Numbered from the stretch's first letter, positions 42,880 through 52,046 are shown. The stretch is DNA of 64,000 nucleotides from Parapedobacter sp051400755 (GCF_051400755.1 NZ_JBLFFL010000004.1:124001-188000), one strand, 5' to 3'. The notes: generated by a model not told the origin, from the letters alone. Program-made: numbers and translations.

Positions 42880-43428
42880 CTATTTTATTAGTTTAGCCAA
42901 TTTGTCTTTCAATAGCTGCCTTGCCCTAAAGAGGTGGCTTTTAATGGTGCCCGCCGACAGCCCCGTGATATCCACGATTTCCTGGTAGGAATAATCATCC
43001 ATGTGGAAAAGGTTAACCACCAGCCGATAATTTTCAGGCAACTGATCAATCAGTTGCACCATAAAGGTATGCAATTCTTTTTGGTTTAGCACCTGCTCCG
43101 GGTCGGGACCGCCTTCAATGTGGTGATGGCGGTCATCCACCTCATCTGTCAGACGACGTCTCCGTTGGGTGCTTTTCAAGTAATCCAAGCTTGTCGTATA
43201 AGCAATCTGGGCTATCCAAGTAGATAGCTTGCTCTCGTGCTTGAAACGGCTGAGATTTTTATATACTTTAATGAAGACCTCCTGAGACACGTCTTTTACA
43301 TGATCCTCATCTTTTACTACCCGTTGCACCATGCGCTGCACGAGCCTTTCATACCGGCTTACCAATAGCCGAAATGCATGGAGGTTTCCCGCAGTTATTT
43401 TTGCTATCAGTTCATGGTCCGGACACAT
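42880..43428 (-). CDS. ECF RNA polymerase sigma factor (module 2)
   Basis: 182 aa from ATG 43428. Region 2: ELIAKITAGNLHAFRLLVSR ... DVSQEVFIKVYKNLSRFK, KLSTWIAQIAYTTSLDYLKS; region 4: LPENYRLVVNLFHMDDYS then YQEIVDITGLSAGTIKSHLF. First gene of sigma-membrane protein-phospholipase C. An ECF-like TGAAACC-N16-CGTC element precedes it. Similar to the sigma factor of module 1 in layout and in region 2.4/4.2 wording. Confidence 0.88.
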   Translation of the reverse strand: MCPDHELIAKITAGNLHAFRLLVSRYERLVQRMVQRVVKDEDHVKDVSQEVFIKVYKNLSRFKHESKLSTWIAQIAYTTSLDYLKSTQRRRRLTDEVDDRHHHIEGGPDPEQVLNQKELHTFMVQLIDQLPENYRLVVNLFHMDDYSYQEIVDITGLSAGTIKSHLFRARQLLKDKLAKLIK

Positions 43429-43441
43429 CGTTGCCTTGTTA

Positions 43442-43468
43442 GACGACGGCGGTGCGATATAGGTTTCA
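43442..43468 (-). promoter_or_regulatory. ECF-type promoter of sigma gene 2
   Basis: Minus strand: TGAAACC (43468-43462), 16 bases, CGTC (43445-43442), 13 bases before the ATG. The -10-like CGTC fits the other three ECF-type sites in the window; the -35-like block differs (TGAAACC against TGCAACT). Confidence 0.45.
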
Positions 43469-43486
43469 AAAAAGAAAATTAAATTC

Positions 43487-43514
43487 TTGCAACTTTTGCA
43501 TCGCCGCGACAGTC
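43487..43514 (+). promoter_or_regulatory. ECF-type promoter of the second DUF6249 gene
   Basis: TTGCAACTTTT (43487-43497), 13 bases, AGTC (43511-43514). The same 11-base block precedes sigma gene 1. The next ATG at 43547 gives a normal leader and supports that start. Confidence 0.6.
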
Positions 43515-43546
43515 ACATGGGGCAGTTAACATCAAAAACAACAGAT

Positions 43547-43897
43547 ATGAATCATGTAGAACCAATATTTATCGTCGGCACGGTCTTTTTCACGATCGCT
43601 TACATTATCGAAACCATCCTGAAGTACCGGCTCCGTTCGCGGATTGTCTCCTCCGGACTCACCGATGAGAAGTTGATCAAAGGATTGTTTGCCAGCAAGG
43701 TGGACAACCGGTACAGCGCATTGAAGTGGGGGATTCTCCTCTTATTCGCCGGCATTGGCCTGATCGTGTTGGAGTATGTGCCATATGAATATGACTCACC
43801 GCTACCCTATGGTATCGAAGGTACGTTTATCGCGCTTGGATTTCTGGTGTATTATTTCATGGTAAACGGCAAGCCCGCCGGGCAGCGTCCGGAATGA
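43547..43897 (+). CDS. DUF6249-like membrane protein of ECF module 2
   Basis: 116 aa from ATG 43547 (in-frame TTG 43487 and ATG 43517 would place the start in or near the promoter). Membrane segments ~5-24, ~63-82, ~92-108. Core YRLRSRIVSSGLTDEK ... KWGILLLFAGIGLIVLE shared with the module 1 protein at 13603-14040. Divergent from sigma gene 2. Function unknown. Confidence 0.7.
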   Translation: MNHVEPIFIVGTVFFTIAYIIETILKYRLRSRIVSSGLTDEKLIKGLFASKVDNRYSALKWGILLLFAGIGLIVLEYVPYEYDSPLPYGIEGTFIALGFLVYYFMVNGKPAGQRPE

Positions 43898-43909
43898 GCT
43901 GGACACCCC

Positions 43910-44422
43910 TTAGTAAATCCGTTCCCAGATACCGGGATAATGGATAATGAAGCCGTTTTCATCACATTGGACCATGGAGACAAAACCGCTTTCTAGGTTT
44001 TCATAGCGGTACCAGTCGTGATCGACACGGGTATACCGTTGACGAACGGGCTTATGCAACCGGTTTTCGATATCAACGTACAACACGGTGTTATCAGTGG
44101 ACCCACCGACTGGCAGCTTGGTGCGGTTGATGGTCAATGTATTGGTAAAAGGACTCATGGAAATATCCACATCTATGCAGGCAGCAAACGCTTCTTCATG
44201 TAAGTCCAACACGAATACCGGTTCGGTCTCTACCGTGACGGACACCCGCTGGGTGGTCCATGCAGTGTCTGTAAGTATCATATAGTGCATGTCAAGCGGA
44301 TGGCCTTTTGTCTCGCCGATGATATGGCCTTGGATTTGGTAGCCGGTGTCATGCTGCTGCACGATGAGGTGTTCCATGGTGCGGTAATAAAGGCCCTGCC
44401 AGATCACATGTTGTGCGTTCAT
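43910..44422 (-). CDS. Putative glycolipid-binding protein (PF06475-like)
   Basis: 170 aa from ATG 44422 (MNAQHVIWQGLYYRTMEHLI); the frame opens 14 codons earlier, inside the upstream gene. Family blocks: HIIGETKGHPLDMHYMILTD, DVDISMSPFTNTLTINRTKL and RVDHDWYRYENLESGFVSMV. Cytoplasmic. Start is 5 bases after the stop of the lectin-fold gene, so they form a two-gene unit. Confidence 0.75.
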   Translation of the reverse strand: MNAQHVIWQGLYYRTMEHLIVQQHDTGYQIQGHIIGETKGHPLDMHYMILTDTAWTTQRVSVTVETEPVFVLDLHEEAFAACIDVDISMSPFTNTLTINRTKLPVGGSTDNTVLYVDIENRLHKPVRQRYTRVDHDWYRYENLESGFVSMVQCDENGFIIHYPGIWERIY

Positions 44423-44426
44423 TCCA

Positions 44427-45383
44427 TTATGACTTTTTGATCGGTCCGATGTACGTTCTGGCAACGATCAGGTTAGAAAATTTGATGTGATGGGACTGCC
44501 CCTCCGGTGTGGTATCGTCATAGAATTCAATCCAGAGGTAATTGAGATTCAGTTTTCCATCTGTCCGCCAACGAAACCCTTCAAATGGCTTCCCTGCCGG
44601 ATCGTTGAACCAAGAATCGAGGTCCCAATTTCCATTTGGAAAACCGGGACCCCAATGCCCCACTTCAATGCCGTCTTGCCAAATCGTTAACGCTCCGTTG
44701 TATGCCGTTGCCGGATGGTTGAGCTTGATCATCAGTTCAATGCACATCCACCGGTCCCACTCCAATTGCTGTGCCTGTGGACCACCGTTGATCATATCAT
44801 TGCCATAGCATTTTCCGCGGGCGCCAGCCCGCATGTCGCCCCAATAAAGATACGTGTCCATATTGGGCGCATTGACAGGTTCATACGCGATTGCGATACG
44901 TTTATCTCCCAGTCCGCAGGTACCTGCTTGGGGGCTTGGATAACCTGTTGAGGGGTTATAGCCGCCAATCCAAACCGCTTCGTGATGGATGTACCCTTCT
45001 GAGCTTCGTGGGTATTTTACGTAATACCGCACATAAACGGTGCTGTCAAATCCCGGATTGAAGCGTTTGAATAAATGCCCTCCGTCGTTTTTACCCCCCT
45101 GATTGGTCATTTTAATGGCAACGGAGCCCTTGGCGGGAACGTCTAGGGTATCGAGGCTCATTCCGTCGCCGTTGAGCACGTCTGTATACCTGGCCAAGAT
45201 ATTGGCCAGGCCATCACTGAATTTCTCTGCGTAAAGGACATCAGGATCTTGTTCTATGCCGATATCGTAGGGGTATCGTTCTGCAAGCGAGCGGGCCAAA
45301 CTGATGGGGGCATGATTGTATTGCGGCCTGAAACCGATCAAACCAGCCAGGGCCGTCAAACAGGTGATGAACTTAATTTTCAT
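44427..45383 (-). CDS. Hypothetical secreted protein, probable concanavalin-type beta-sandwich
   Basis: 318 aa with a signal peptide (MKIKFITCLTALAGLIGFRP). The composition and blocks (YAEKFSDGLANIL, VRYYVKYPRSSEGYIHHEAV, WDRWMCIELMIKL, ALTIWQDGIEVGHWGPGF, NLNYLWIEFYDDTTPEGQ) resemble polysaccharide-lyase/lectin-like jelly rolls of PL14/PL20 type, but I cannot assign a family or catalytic residues. Exported, possibly polysaccharide-binding. Confidence 0.6.
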   Translation of the reverse strand: MKIKFITCLTALAGLIGFRPQYNHAPISLARSLAERYPYDIGIEQDPDVLYAEKFSDGLANILARYTDVLNGDGMSLDTLDVPAKGSVAIKMTNQGGKNDGGHLFKRFNPGFDSTVYVRYYVKYPRSSEGYIHHEAVWIGGYNPSTGYPSPQAGTCGLGDKRIAIAYEPVNAPNMDTYLYWGDMRAGARGKCYGNDMINGGPQAQQLEWDRWMCIELMIKLNHPATAYNGALTIWQDGIEVGHWGPGFPNGNWDLDSWFNDPAGKPFEGFRWRTDGKLNLNYLWIEFYDDTTPEGQSHHIKFSNLIVARTYIGPIKKS

Positions 45384-45576
45384 GCCGAAGGTTTTCTTTT
45401 AGTAAAGTTACGAAACGAAGTGATTATCCGATATGGCTCTAGCATTGGTTTCCGTACAATGCCTGTGTTTTTTTCATCTGTCTAAATTTGTTTTTTAATG
45501 GTGATGAAGCTGTCATGATTTAGTCATTCCACTGTGTGATTTTAAAAATCATGATGGTTTCATTGGTGCTTTTTAC

Positions 45577-45584
45577 TAACTTTG
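45577..45584 (+). promoter_or_regulatory. -7 promoter element before the alpha-CTD-like gene
   Basis: TAACTTTG matches TAnnTTTG, 64 bases before ATG 45648; no -33 box at the standard distance. Confidence 0.35.
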
Positions 45585-45647
45585 GTAGAAAGCTGAACAT
45601 TGGATAAACAACTCGGGAACAAGACGACGAATAATTCGACCGACAAC

Positions 45648-45947
45648 ATGCAGACAAGTAGAAAAACGTTGAGAACCTGTGATAAAGGGCATCAATACTA
45701 TAAAAGTAGTGATTGCCCGGCTTGCCCGATTTGTGAACAGGAACGGAAACCGCAGGAGGGCTTTCTTTCGGTGCTTTCCGCACCCGCCAGGAGGGCTTTG
45801 GAACGAGAAAATATTGCAACACTTCAAGACCTTGCCAATTACAGCGAACAGGAGCTATTGAAACTTCATGGATTTGGACAAGGCTCAATACCAAGACTCC
45901 TTGCAGCATTAGCTGAAAAAGGGCTAACATTTAAAAACAGGAGATGA
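45648..45947 (+). CDS. RNA polymerase alpha-CTD-like (helix-hairpin-helix) small protein
   Basis: 99 aa from ATG 45648. N-terminal zinc-ribbon-like pair (CDKGHQYYKSSDCPACPICE, four cysteines). C-terminal helix-hairpin-helix of the RNA polymerase alpha-subunit C-terminal type: LSAPARRALERENIATLQDL and LLKLHGFGQGSIPRLLAALA. A free-standing alpha-CTD could bind DNA or transcription proteins. Its stop overlaps the AHSA1 gene's start (ATGA, 45944-45947), so they are coupled. Confidence 0.75.
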   Translation: MQTSRKTLRTCDKGHQYYKSSDCPACPICEQERKPQEGFLSVLSAPARRALERENIATLQDLANYSEQELLKLHGFGQGSIPRLLAALAEKGLTFKNRR

Positions 45948-46411
45948 CGGCAGCAAAAAAAACACCGACGGTAGAAACCCAAATGATGATCAGGAAACCT
46001 GTTGCGACGGTTTTTGAGGCATTCATTGACCCTGCTGTGACGACCAAATTTTGGTTTACCAAATCAAGTGGCCGGCTTGAAACGGGCAAAACCATTACTT
46101 GGGAATGGGAAATGTATCACGTGTCGAGTGATGTGCGGGTAACGGAAATCATACCGGACAACAAAATAGTGTTTGAATGGGGCGATCCCGCCACCACGGT
46201 TGATTTTGCGTTTACGGCGCTGACCGACGATACCACCTACGTGGTTATCAAAAATTATGGCTTCCACCAAACGGGAGACGAACTCATTGAAGCAATCAAT
46301 GACAATACGGGCGGCTTTACGACTGTACTGGACGGACTAAAGGCGTATTTGGAGTTTGGAATTGAGCTAAACCTGGTGCGGGATAAATTTCCGCATCTAA
46401 CGCAAAAATAA
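45944..46411 (+). CDS. SRPBCC/AHSA1-domain protein
   Basis: 155 aa: QMMIRKPVATVFEAFIDPAV, TKFWFTKSSGRLETGKTITW, YVVIKNYGFHQTGDELIEAI and GFTTVLDGLKAYLEFGIELN. A complete AHSA1 fold. Start behind CAGGAG. Coupled to the alpha-CTD-like gene, a pairing I recall from related genomes. Confidence 0.82.
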   Translation: MTAAKKTPTVETQMMIRKPVATVFEAFIDPAVTTKFWFTKSSGRLETGKTITWEWEMYHVSSDVRVTEIIPDNKIVFEWGDPATTVDFAFTALTDDTTYVVIKNYGFHQTGDELIEAINDNTGGFTTVLDGLKAYLEFGIELNLVRDKFPHLTQK

Positions 46412-46452
46412 TACCTACTAACTGGAATAATGGATTTTTATTAATAGACTAC

Positions 46453-46875
46453 ATGACACATGCCAAGCATTCAAATCAAAAATGGTTGGAGTTCTATAGG
46501 AAACTAGGTTATTTGCTATATGCCATCGCTGCTGCCGACAGGGAGATCACAGCAGAAGAGATCGGCACATTAAAAAAAGAAGTCAAGGACAAATGGCTGA
46601 CGTTCGATGAGAGCACCGATGAATTTGATAGCGATGCTGCTTTTCAGGTAGAAGCGGTATTTGACTGGTTGCAAGAGGAGATGCCCCGTGCCGCTAAAGC
46701 CTACGAACGGTTCGAAGCATTTGTCAAGGAACATCCTGATTTCTTCAATGCCGCTCTTAAAAAACGCATCATGGAAACCGCAGACCATGTTGCGGCCTCC
46801 TTCCGGAACAAAAACAAAGCGGAACTATCCATACTCTCCCAACTCAGCCAGCTATTCAACAAAACAGCGTCGTAA
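46453..46875 (+). CDS. TerB-like helical protein
   Basis: 140 aa, all helical: FYRKLGYLLYAIAAADREIT then AEEIGTLKKEVKDKWLTF, ALKKRIMETADHVAASFRNK. The acidic 'AaADreit.eE...l' helix pair is that of TerB-like tellurite-resistance-fold proteins; the metal-binding acidic residues look present. Role unknown. 41 bases after the AHSA1 gene. Confidence 0.55.
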   Translation: MTHAKHSNQKWLEFYRKLGYLLYAIAAADREITAEEIGTLKKEVKDKWLTFDESTDEFDSDAAFQVEAVFDWLQEEMPRAAKAYERFEAFVKEHPDFFNAALKKRIMETADHVAASFRNKNKAELSILSQLSQLFNKTAS

Positions 46876-46920
46876 TCATCAAACGAGTAACGAATGAATT
46901 GGTCCATTTGCCCTCGGAAC

Positions 46921-47541
46921 CTATGGAGTGCCTGACGGCTTATGATAGGCAGTGCCCCTAATCCAGATGGTGTTGCGATCGTTGATGTTTTTCTCCGATT
47001 TCGTGAGCACCTTGATCAGTGGGATATCGATACCTTCAGCCGCATTTGAAACCTTGTCGATGTAAATGGTTAGGAGGTTGGTTTCGTCTACACAAAATAA
47101 ATCATAATCTTCCTTGACCAGCTCATCATCAACCATGAAAATGACAAATCCCTTTGCTTCGGGCGCGTATTTCGATTGCAGCGCCGTCAGGGAAATGAAC
47201 TTAGGAGAATACTGCGCCTTGGTGGTGATATGAATTTCACCGCGGTAAGCAGGGTTGCTGGCCACAGCCGACTCCTTCATCACTTCGAGGTGCTCAATCA
47301 TTTTTGGGGTCAATGTTTTCAGTACCGATGGGTGGACACGTTAACCGTTGATGAGATATGCCGGACCGCCTTTCTTCTCGTTCTCCTGAACACGGATGAC
47401 TTTGAACGTGGTATCGGGTTGCTGTTTTACGCCAGCTGGGAAATTTAAATCGGGTTGCCGCTTTATGCCAAGCGGGAAATCTGTTTGCTGTCCCAAGACC
47501 ACCATTGGGAATATAAAGTATACGAAACAGAAAGCTTTCAT
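46921..47541 (-). pseudogene. Secreted protein gene interrupted by an in-frame stop codon
   Basis: ATG 47541 gives a signal peptide (MKAFCFVYFIFPMVVLGQQ) and reads to ...GPAYLING, then TAA at 47341-47343. The same frame continues without a break: RVHPSVLKTLTPKMIEHLEV ... and ends at 46921. The two halves together make a plausible ~205-aa exported protein with a SusC-plug-like or regulatory look (LINGxRVHP...LTPKMIEHLEV). A single base change explains the break. A split gene with reinitiation at TTG 47313 is a less likely alternative. Confidence 0.65.
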
Positions 47542-47967
47542 AACGTAAGATTTAATCGGTGAATAAGTTATTCCACTCAAAGTTACACAATTAGTTTTAA
47601 AACGGTGTTCTTGATATTTTCCGGCAATCATCTGTTCCGGCCAAGCCATCATCTAAATCACGTACAGTAACGTTCCCTATTCGGCTTGTCCCCGGCTTCG
47701 GTGGAACCATGCGCGTTAAAGGCACACCAAAGCGGACTTGATAGCAATGATTGCCTTCCAATCGGCATCAAATTAGCATGAAGCTGGCATCAAGTTGGCC
47801 TCCGGCATCCAAGGCGTATTCAATCGGGATACAGGTGGCACCTCGCTCGGTAACCGGACGTATCGTCCGCGCCATAGAGAGGCAGCCGACCCCGCCGACT
47901 ACTCCTGTTTAAGTTGCCTTTAATAGGTATTCGTGAATGCAAAGCATTTTATTTAAGTTTGTTACCT
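47542..47967. other. Gene-free region, nothing certain
   Basis: 426 bases with no supported gene. GC-rich part 47640-47900 contains short near-repeats (GGCATCAA/AGCATGAA/GGCATCAAGTTGGC around 47766-47800). A TAAGTTTG at 47954-47961 resembles a -7 box but is only 6 bases from the next ATG. Confidence 0.4.
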
Positions 47968-48978
47968 ATGAAACTGACGCTTATCCCAATTGCTTTGACC
48001 ATGGCAATAGCCTGCAACAATGCACAACAACCAACACAAATGACGTATAAGACAACTGGCCGAATTGAACGCCTTGACCCGGCATTGGATGCCATTATCG
48101 ACACAAACGCAACGGCTGAAATTATAGCCGAAGGCTTTGACTGGAGCGAAGGACCGCTGTGGGTAGAAAATGAACAAATGTTGTTGTTTTCGGATGTACC
48201 GGCGAACACGGTCTACAAATGGACGGAAGCAAACGGCACGGAGGTCTACTTGAACCCGAGCGGCTATACGGGCACCGAACCCACACAAAGCAAGGAGCCG
48301 GGCAGTAACGGCTTGTTGCTGGATAGCGGTGGTAGTCTGGTGCTATGCCAGCATGGCAACCGGCAGATGGCTAAAATGGACGCACCATTGAAGAAGCCGG
48401 AAGCGACATTCATCACCTTGGCCGATCAATATGACGGCAAGCGTTTCAGCAGTCCTAATGATGCCGTGTATAACCGCGCAGGTGAGCTGTTTTTTACAGA
48501 CCCACCCTATGGCCTGCCCGCCCAAAATGACGATGACCCGGCAAAAGAAACGGCATTTAATGGGGTATATAAAGTAAAGTCGAACGGTGAGGTGACCCTA
48601 TTGGCGGATAGTATTACAAGGCCGAACGGCATTGCATTTTTCCCGGGTGAGACGAAATTGCTGGTAGCCTCGTCCGATCCGGATGCGGCCAACTGGTACC
48701 TGCTTGATGCTGGGGATACGACGACGACCCCTGTACTGTTTTACAGCGCCACCCATGAACGAAATGGACTAAAAGGGCTACCTGATGGATTGAAAATCGA
48801 CAAAAACGGAATTGTATTTGCCAGCGGCCCTGGAGGTGTATGGATATTCAACCGTGATGGCAAGGTGCTGGGAAAGATCCGACTGGATGAGGCTGTATCA
48901 AACGTGGCGTTATCTGCCGATGAAAAGACTTTGTATGTAACGAATGACAGCCAAGTGCTGCGAATCAAACTGAGGTGA
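47968..48978 (+). CDS. SMP-30/gluconolactonase/LRE-family lipoprotein
   Basis: 336 aa from ATG 47968. Lipoprotein signal (MKLTLIPIALTMAIACNNAQ, lipobox AIAC). Six-bladed propeller: IAEGFDWSEGPLWVENEQML, KEPGSNGLLLDSGGSLVLCQ, SPNDAVYNRAGELFFTDPPY, GIAFFPGETKLLVASSDPD, LPDGLKIDKNGIVFASGPGG. The metal-site Glu, Asn and Asp of the family are present. Hydrolyses sugar lactones; substrate not certain. Directly precedes the large propeller/cytochrome gene. Confidence 0.88.
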   Translation: MKLTLIPIALTMAIACNNAQQPTQMTYKTTGRIERLDPALDAIIDTNATAEIIAEGFDWSEGPLWVENEQMLLFSDVPANTVYKWTEANGTEVYLNPSGYTGTEPTQSKEPGSNGLLLDSGGSLVLCQHGNRQMAKMDAPLKKPEATFITLADQYDGKRFSSPNDAVYNRAGELFFTDPPYGLPAQNDDDPAKETAFNGVYKVKSNGEVTLLADSITRPNGIAFFPGETKLLVASSDPDAANWYLLDAGDTTTTPVLFYSATHERNGLKGLPDGLKIDKNGIVFASGPGGVWIFNRDGKVLGKIRLDEAVSNVALSADEKTLYVTNDSQVLRIKLR

Positions 48979-49028
48979 TCGCTGCGCCGGGGTAGCATTT
49001 GACCTCGTCATCACCTTATACGCGTCCC

Positions 49029-49058
49029 TTTGACTTTTCACAAACATGTTTATCTTTA
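49029..49058 (+). promoter_or_regulatory. Promoter of the propeller/cytochrome lipoprotein gene
   Basis: TTTG (49029-49032), 18 bases, TATCTTTA (49051-49058), one mismatch from the consensus -7; ATG is 27 bases downstream. Confidence 0.5.
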
Positions 49059-49085
49059 CCGCTCGTAAAAACGTATCAAAGACAA

Positions 49086-51740
49086 ATGAGAAATTTTTTT
49101 TGGATAATAACGGCTTCCGCGCTTTTGGCTTCGGCATGTGATTCTGAAACTAAAAACTGTACCCCTGCAACTGAAGACCGGTATACGGCGTTGACTGACT
49201 CGCTCGCCGCGAGCCTGAAATGGCCCGAAAATCTGGATATGAAGGTTTTTGCGGGTGCTGACTTGGTGCCCAGTCCGGCGTGCCTGGCGGTGGCGGCTTC
49301 GGGCGAGGTGTTCGTGGGTGTGGACAAAATGGGTTCCCTCGGAAAAGAAATGGGACATGGGGCGGTCGTCAAATTGGTCGATTGTAATGGGGACGGCATC
49401 TTGGATACACATACGGTATTTGCTCGCATGGATAATCCCAGGGGAGTACTCGCGTTGGGCGATCAGGTATTCGTGTTGCACACCCGCTTTTCGGATGAAA
49501 CCAAAAAGGCAGCCAATATGGACCTCATTGTCTACGAAGACCAAGATGGCGATGGTATAGCGGATGGCGAACCTAAACCGCTGATTACGGATATCAGCAA
49601 CCCGACCTTTCTCGCCGAGCGCGGTACGGACCACGCTACCAATGGTATCCAAATAGGCATCGATGGCTGGATATACATCGCCGTGGGTGACTTTGGTTTC
49701 CACAATGCGACGGACCGCGATGGAACGAAATTGACCATGCTTGGCGGTGGGATTATACGTGTACGACCCGATGGCACGGAGATGGAAGTGTATACACATG
49801 GCCTGCGAAATATCTACGATGTGGCGATCGACCCGTTTATGAATATTTTTGCGCGGGGCAATACGAATGATGGCGGTGGCTGGAATATCCGCTTTTCGAA
49901 TCAAATCCAAACGGGGGAATACGGATACCCTATTTTGTTCAAACATTTTACCGAGGAAATTATTCCTGCATTGATCGATTTAGGAGGCGGCTCGGGAACC
50001 GGCGCCCTGTACCTCAATGACCACCGCTGGCCGGAAGAATATAACAATACCCCGCTGATGGCCGATTGGGGCCGGAGTTACCTCTACCGGCACCCTGTGG
50101 AAAAAGATGGCGCATCGTTTACGCAGCAAGAGGAACAGTTCATCCAGCTGCCGCAAATCACGGACGTGGATATGGATGCCTCGGGGATCATGTACTTATC
50201 TGCCTGGGATGGCGCAGGGTACTCCGGAAGCCCGGATATCGGATATGTGGTACGCGCTGTACCCAAAGGGTTGGACTATGAATCGTTTGCAACGGTACAG
50301 GGGCTATCTGAACGGAAGCTGGTCAACATGCTCAAGTCAGCGCATGCGAAGGCCAGGCAGGCCGCGCAATACGAACTGCTGGCCAGACCGGACAAGGCGG
50401 ATGCGGCGTCTCGGGTTTGGAAACTGGTTGAACAGACTTCCCTTCCGATGGAATCACGCGTAGCAGCATTGTTTACCTATGCCCAGTTGACGGGCAAAGA
50501 CGGGATCAGTCAATTGGTGGAGGCTGCGGCTGATGCGGACCTACAGGAGTTTGCCCTGAGGGCGCTGGCCGATCGCAAGGAATGGGCAGGAGAAGTTCCG
50601 CTGGAGCCTTTCTTAACCGGATTACACTCCGCCTCTCCCCGAGTCAGCGCGGCAGCCATCATCGGCATTGGACGATTGGGGAAAAAAGAAGCGATCAATG
50701 CCCTGCTGGAAATCAAGGTGCCGGAATCCTTCAAAGCACCCGACTTGGGAACGGAGGGTCCGCATGCAACACCCAATACGGAAATCATTATTCCACACCT
50801 GGCCGTGAAAGCGCTGGTGGCCCTGGATGCGGTGGACGAGTCTATCGGCGCACTGAATACCGGCAACCGAGAGCTGGCCTTATGGGCGATGCGGTATATG
50901 CATGATGACCGCGTAGTGCAAGCATTGATTGCTGCTTATGAAAAGGCGGACGACGACCGGCTGAAAACACAGCTCATGAACACCTTAGCGCGTATCTACC
51001 ACCAAGAAGCACCTTATGACGCATCGTGGTGGTGGAGCACCCGGCCAGATACCCACGGACCGTACTATAAAGCGATCGAATGGGATGCCACGCCGACCAT
51101 CCGGACATTTTTACTGGAACAATGGAAACAAGCTGGAAGCACGGGAAAGGATTTCTTTAAAATGCTCAACACCAAATACCGACTGGGAATTGATCAATTT
51201 GGCATTATCGATATTCAACCGCCCAAAGAGGATGCACCACAGGTGGACTTGGAGAAAATCAAAAACAAGAAGGGGCAGGTAGGAGAATCTTCTATCGAGG
51301 ATGTCATGCTTGCCTTGGATAAAATCAACGGCGACCCCAAGGAAGGGGCAGCGCTTTTTGTCCGCCAGGGATGTAAGACCTGCCACAGTACCGAGCGAAG
51401 CGAAGTGATGAAAGGGCCATTCATGGGGCAAATCGGTTCGATCATGAACCGACAGCAAATTGCCGAATCGATTTTGAAGCCCAATGCCTCGATATCACAG
51501 GGTTTTTCAACGGTACAGATCCAGAGCAAAGGCGGAAATGCATATGTGGGATTTGTGACTGGGGAATCGGCAGACAAACTGACCATCCGAAGCATCACTG
51601 GAGCGGCGACGACGATCGCGAAATCAGAAATCGCAAACCGGCAGGAACTGGAATACTCGATGATGCCCGCTGGACTAGCCAATGCGCTGAGCTATCAGGA
51701 GCTGGCTTCGCTGATCGCTTATTTAGAAGGACAAAAATGA
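49086..51740 (+). CDS. Propeller dehydrogenase-like + HEAT + cytochrome c lipoprotein
   Basis: 884 aa from ATG 49086 (MRNFFWIITASALLASACDS, lipobox ASAC; earlier starts precede the promoter). Residues ~40-400: DUF7133/sorbosone-dehydrogenase-like beta-propeller (GDGILDTHTVFARMDNPRGV, NGIQIGIDGWIYIAVGDFG). Residues ~420-640: HEAT-like helical repeats. C-terminal ~740-880: class I cytochrome c, haem motif CKTCH at ~763 and a distal Met in SMMPAGLANALSY. This 'membrane-bound dehydrogenase/haem' family is widespread in Planctomycetes and Bacteroidota; the substrate is usually unknown. Periplasmic or surface. Confidence 0.85.
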   Translation: MRNFFWIITASALLASACDSETKNCTPATEDRYTALTDSLAASLKWPENLDMKVFAGADLVPSPACLAVAASGEVFVGVDKMGSLGKEMGHGAVVKLVDCNGDGILDTHTVFARMDNPRGVLALGDQVFVLHTRFSDETKKAANMDLIVYEDQDGDGIADGEPKPLITDISNPTFLAERGTDHATNGIQIGIDGWIYIAVGDFGFHNATDRDGTKLTMLGGGIIRVRPDGTEMEVYTHGLRNIYDVAIDPFMNIFARGNTNDGGGWNIRFSNQIQTGEYGYPILFKHFTEEIIPALIDLGGGSGTGALYLNDHRWPEEYNNTPLMADWGRSYLYRHPVEKDGASFTQQEEQFIQLPQITDVDMDASGIMYLSAWDGAGYSGSPDIGYVVRAVPKGLDYESFATVQGLSERKLVNMLKSAHAKARQAAQYELLARPDKADAASRVWKLVEQTSLPMESRVAALFTYAQLTGKDGISQLVEAAADADLQEFALRALADRKEWAGEVPLEPFLTGLHSASPRVSAAAIIGIGRLGKKEAINALLEIKVPESFKAPDLGTEGPHATPNTEIIIPHLAVKALVALDAVDESIGALNTGNRELALWAMRYMHDDRVVQALIAAYEKADDDRLKTQLMNTLARIYHQEAPYDASWWWSTRPDTHGPYYKAIEWDATPTIRTFLLEQWKQAGSTGKDFFKMLNTKYRLGIDQFGIIDIQPPKEDAPQVDLEKIKNKKGQVGESSIEDVMLALDKINGDPKEGAALFVRQGCKTCHSTERSEVMKGPFMGQIGSIMNRQQIAESILKPNASISQGFSTVQIQSKGGNAYVGFVTGESADKLTIRSITGAATTIAKSEIANRQELEYSMMPAGLANALSYQELASLIAYLEGQK

Positions 51741-51858
51741 CGATTTAAAAAAAACGGTTGAGCATATCAAACTATTTGAGCAGTCAAATGTTGGCACCAT
51801 GAACGAATAAACAATCAGCAGAAATTGCTGTAGAGATTTTCACTAAACACAACATGAG

Positions 51859-52020
51859 ATGAAAGCAATTAAATCACTAGCAATCGCTTTAGTATCGACA
51901 GCCTTTTTGACCGCTTGCAACAATACCGGGCGTGATGACCACCAAGATCAGGATACGATGGAAACCGTGCCTCCAGTAGATACGATGGGGACGGATACCC
52001 TGACAAACGATACATTGTAA
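51859..52020 (+). CDS. Small acidic lipoprotein (53 aa)
   Basis: ATG 51859 to TAA 52020. Signal and lipobox MKAIKSLAIALVSTAFLTAC, then a short Asp/Thr-rich tail (MGTDTLTNDTL). A terminator hairpin follows, so it is a real monocistronic unit. Bacteroidota have many such minimal lipoproteins of unknown role. Confidence 0.7.
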   Translation: MKAIKSLAIALVSTAFLTACNNTGRDDHQDQDTMETVPPVDTMGTDTLTNDTL

Positions 52021-52046
52021 TAAAACATGCTTTCAAGGGTATCATA

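Noticed and set aside
49056..49946. A 296-codon open frame antisense to the propeller/cytochrome gene
   Set aside because: Overlaps conserved coding sequence; no recognisable features.
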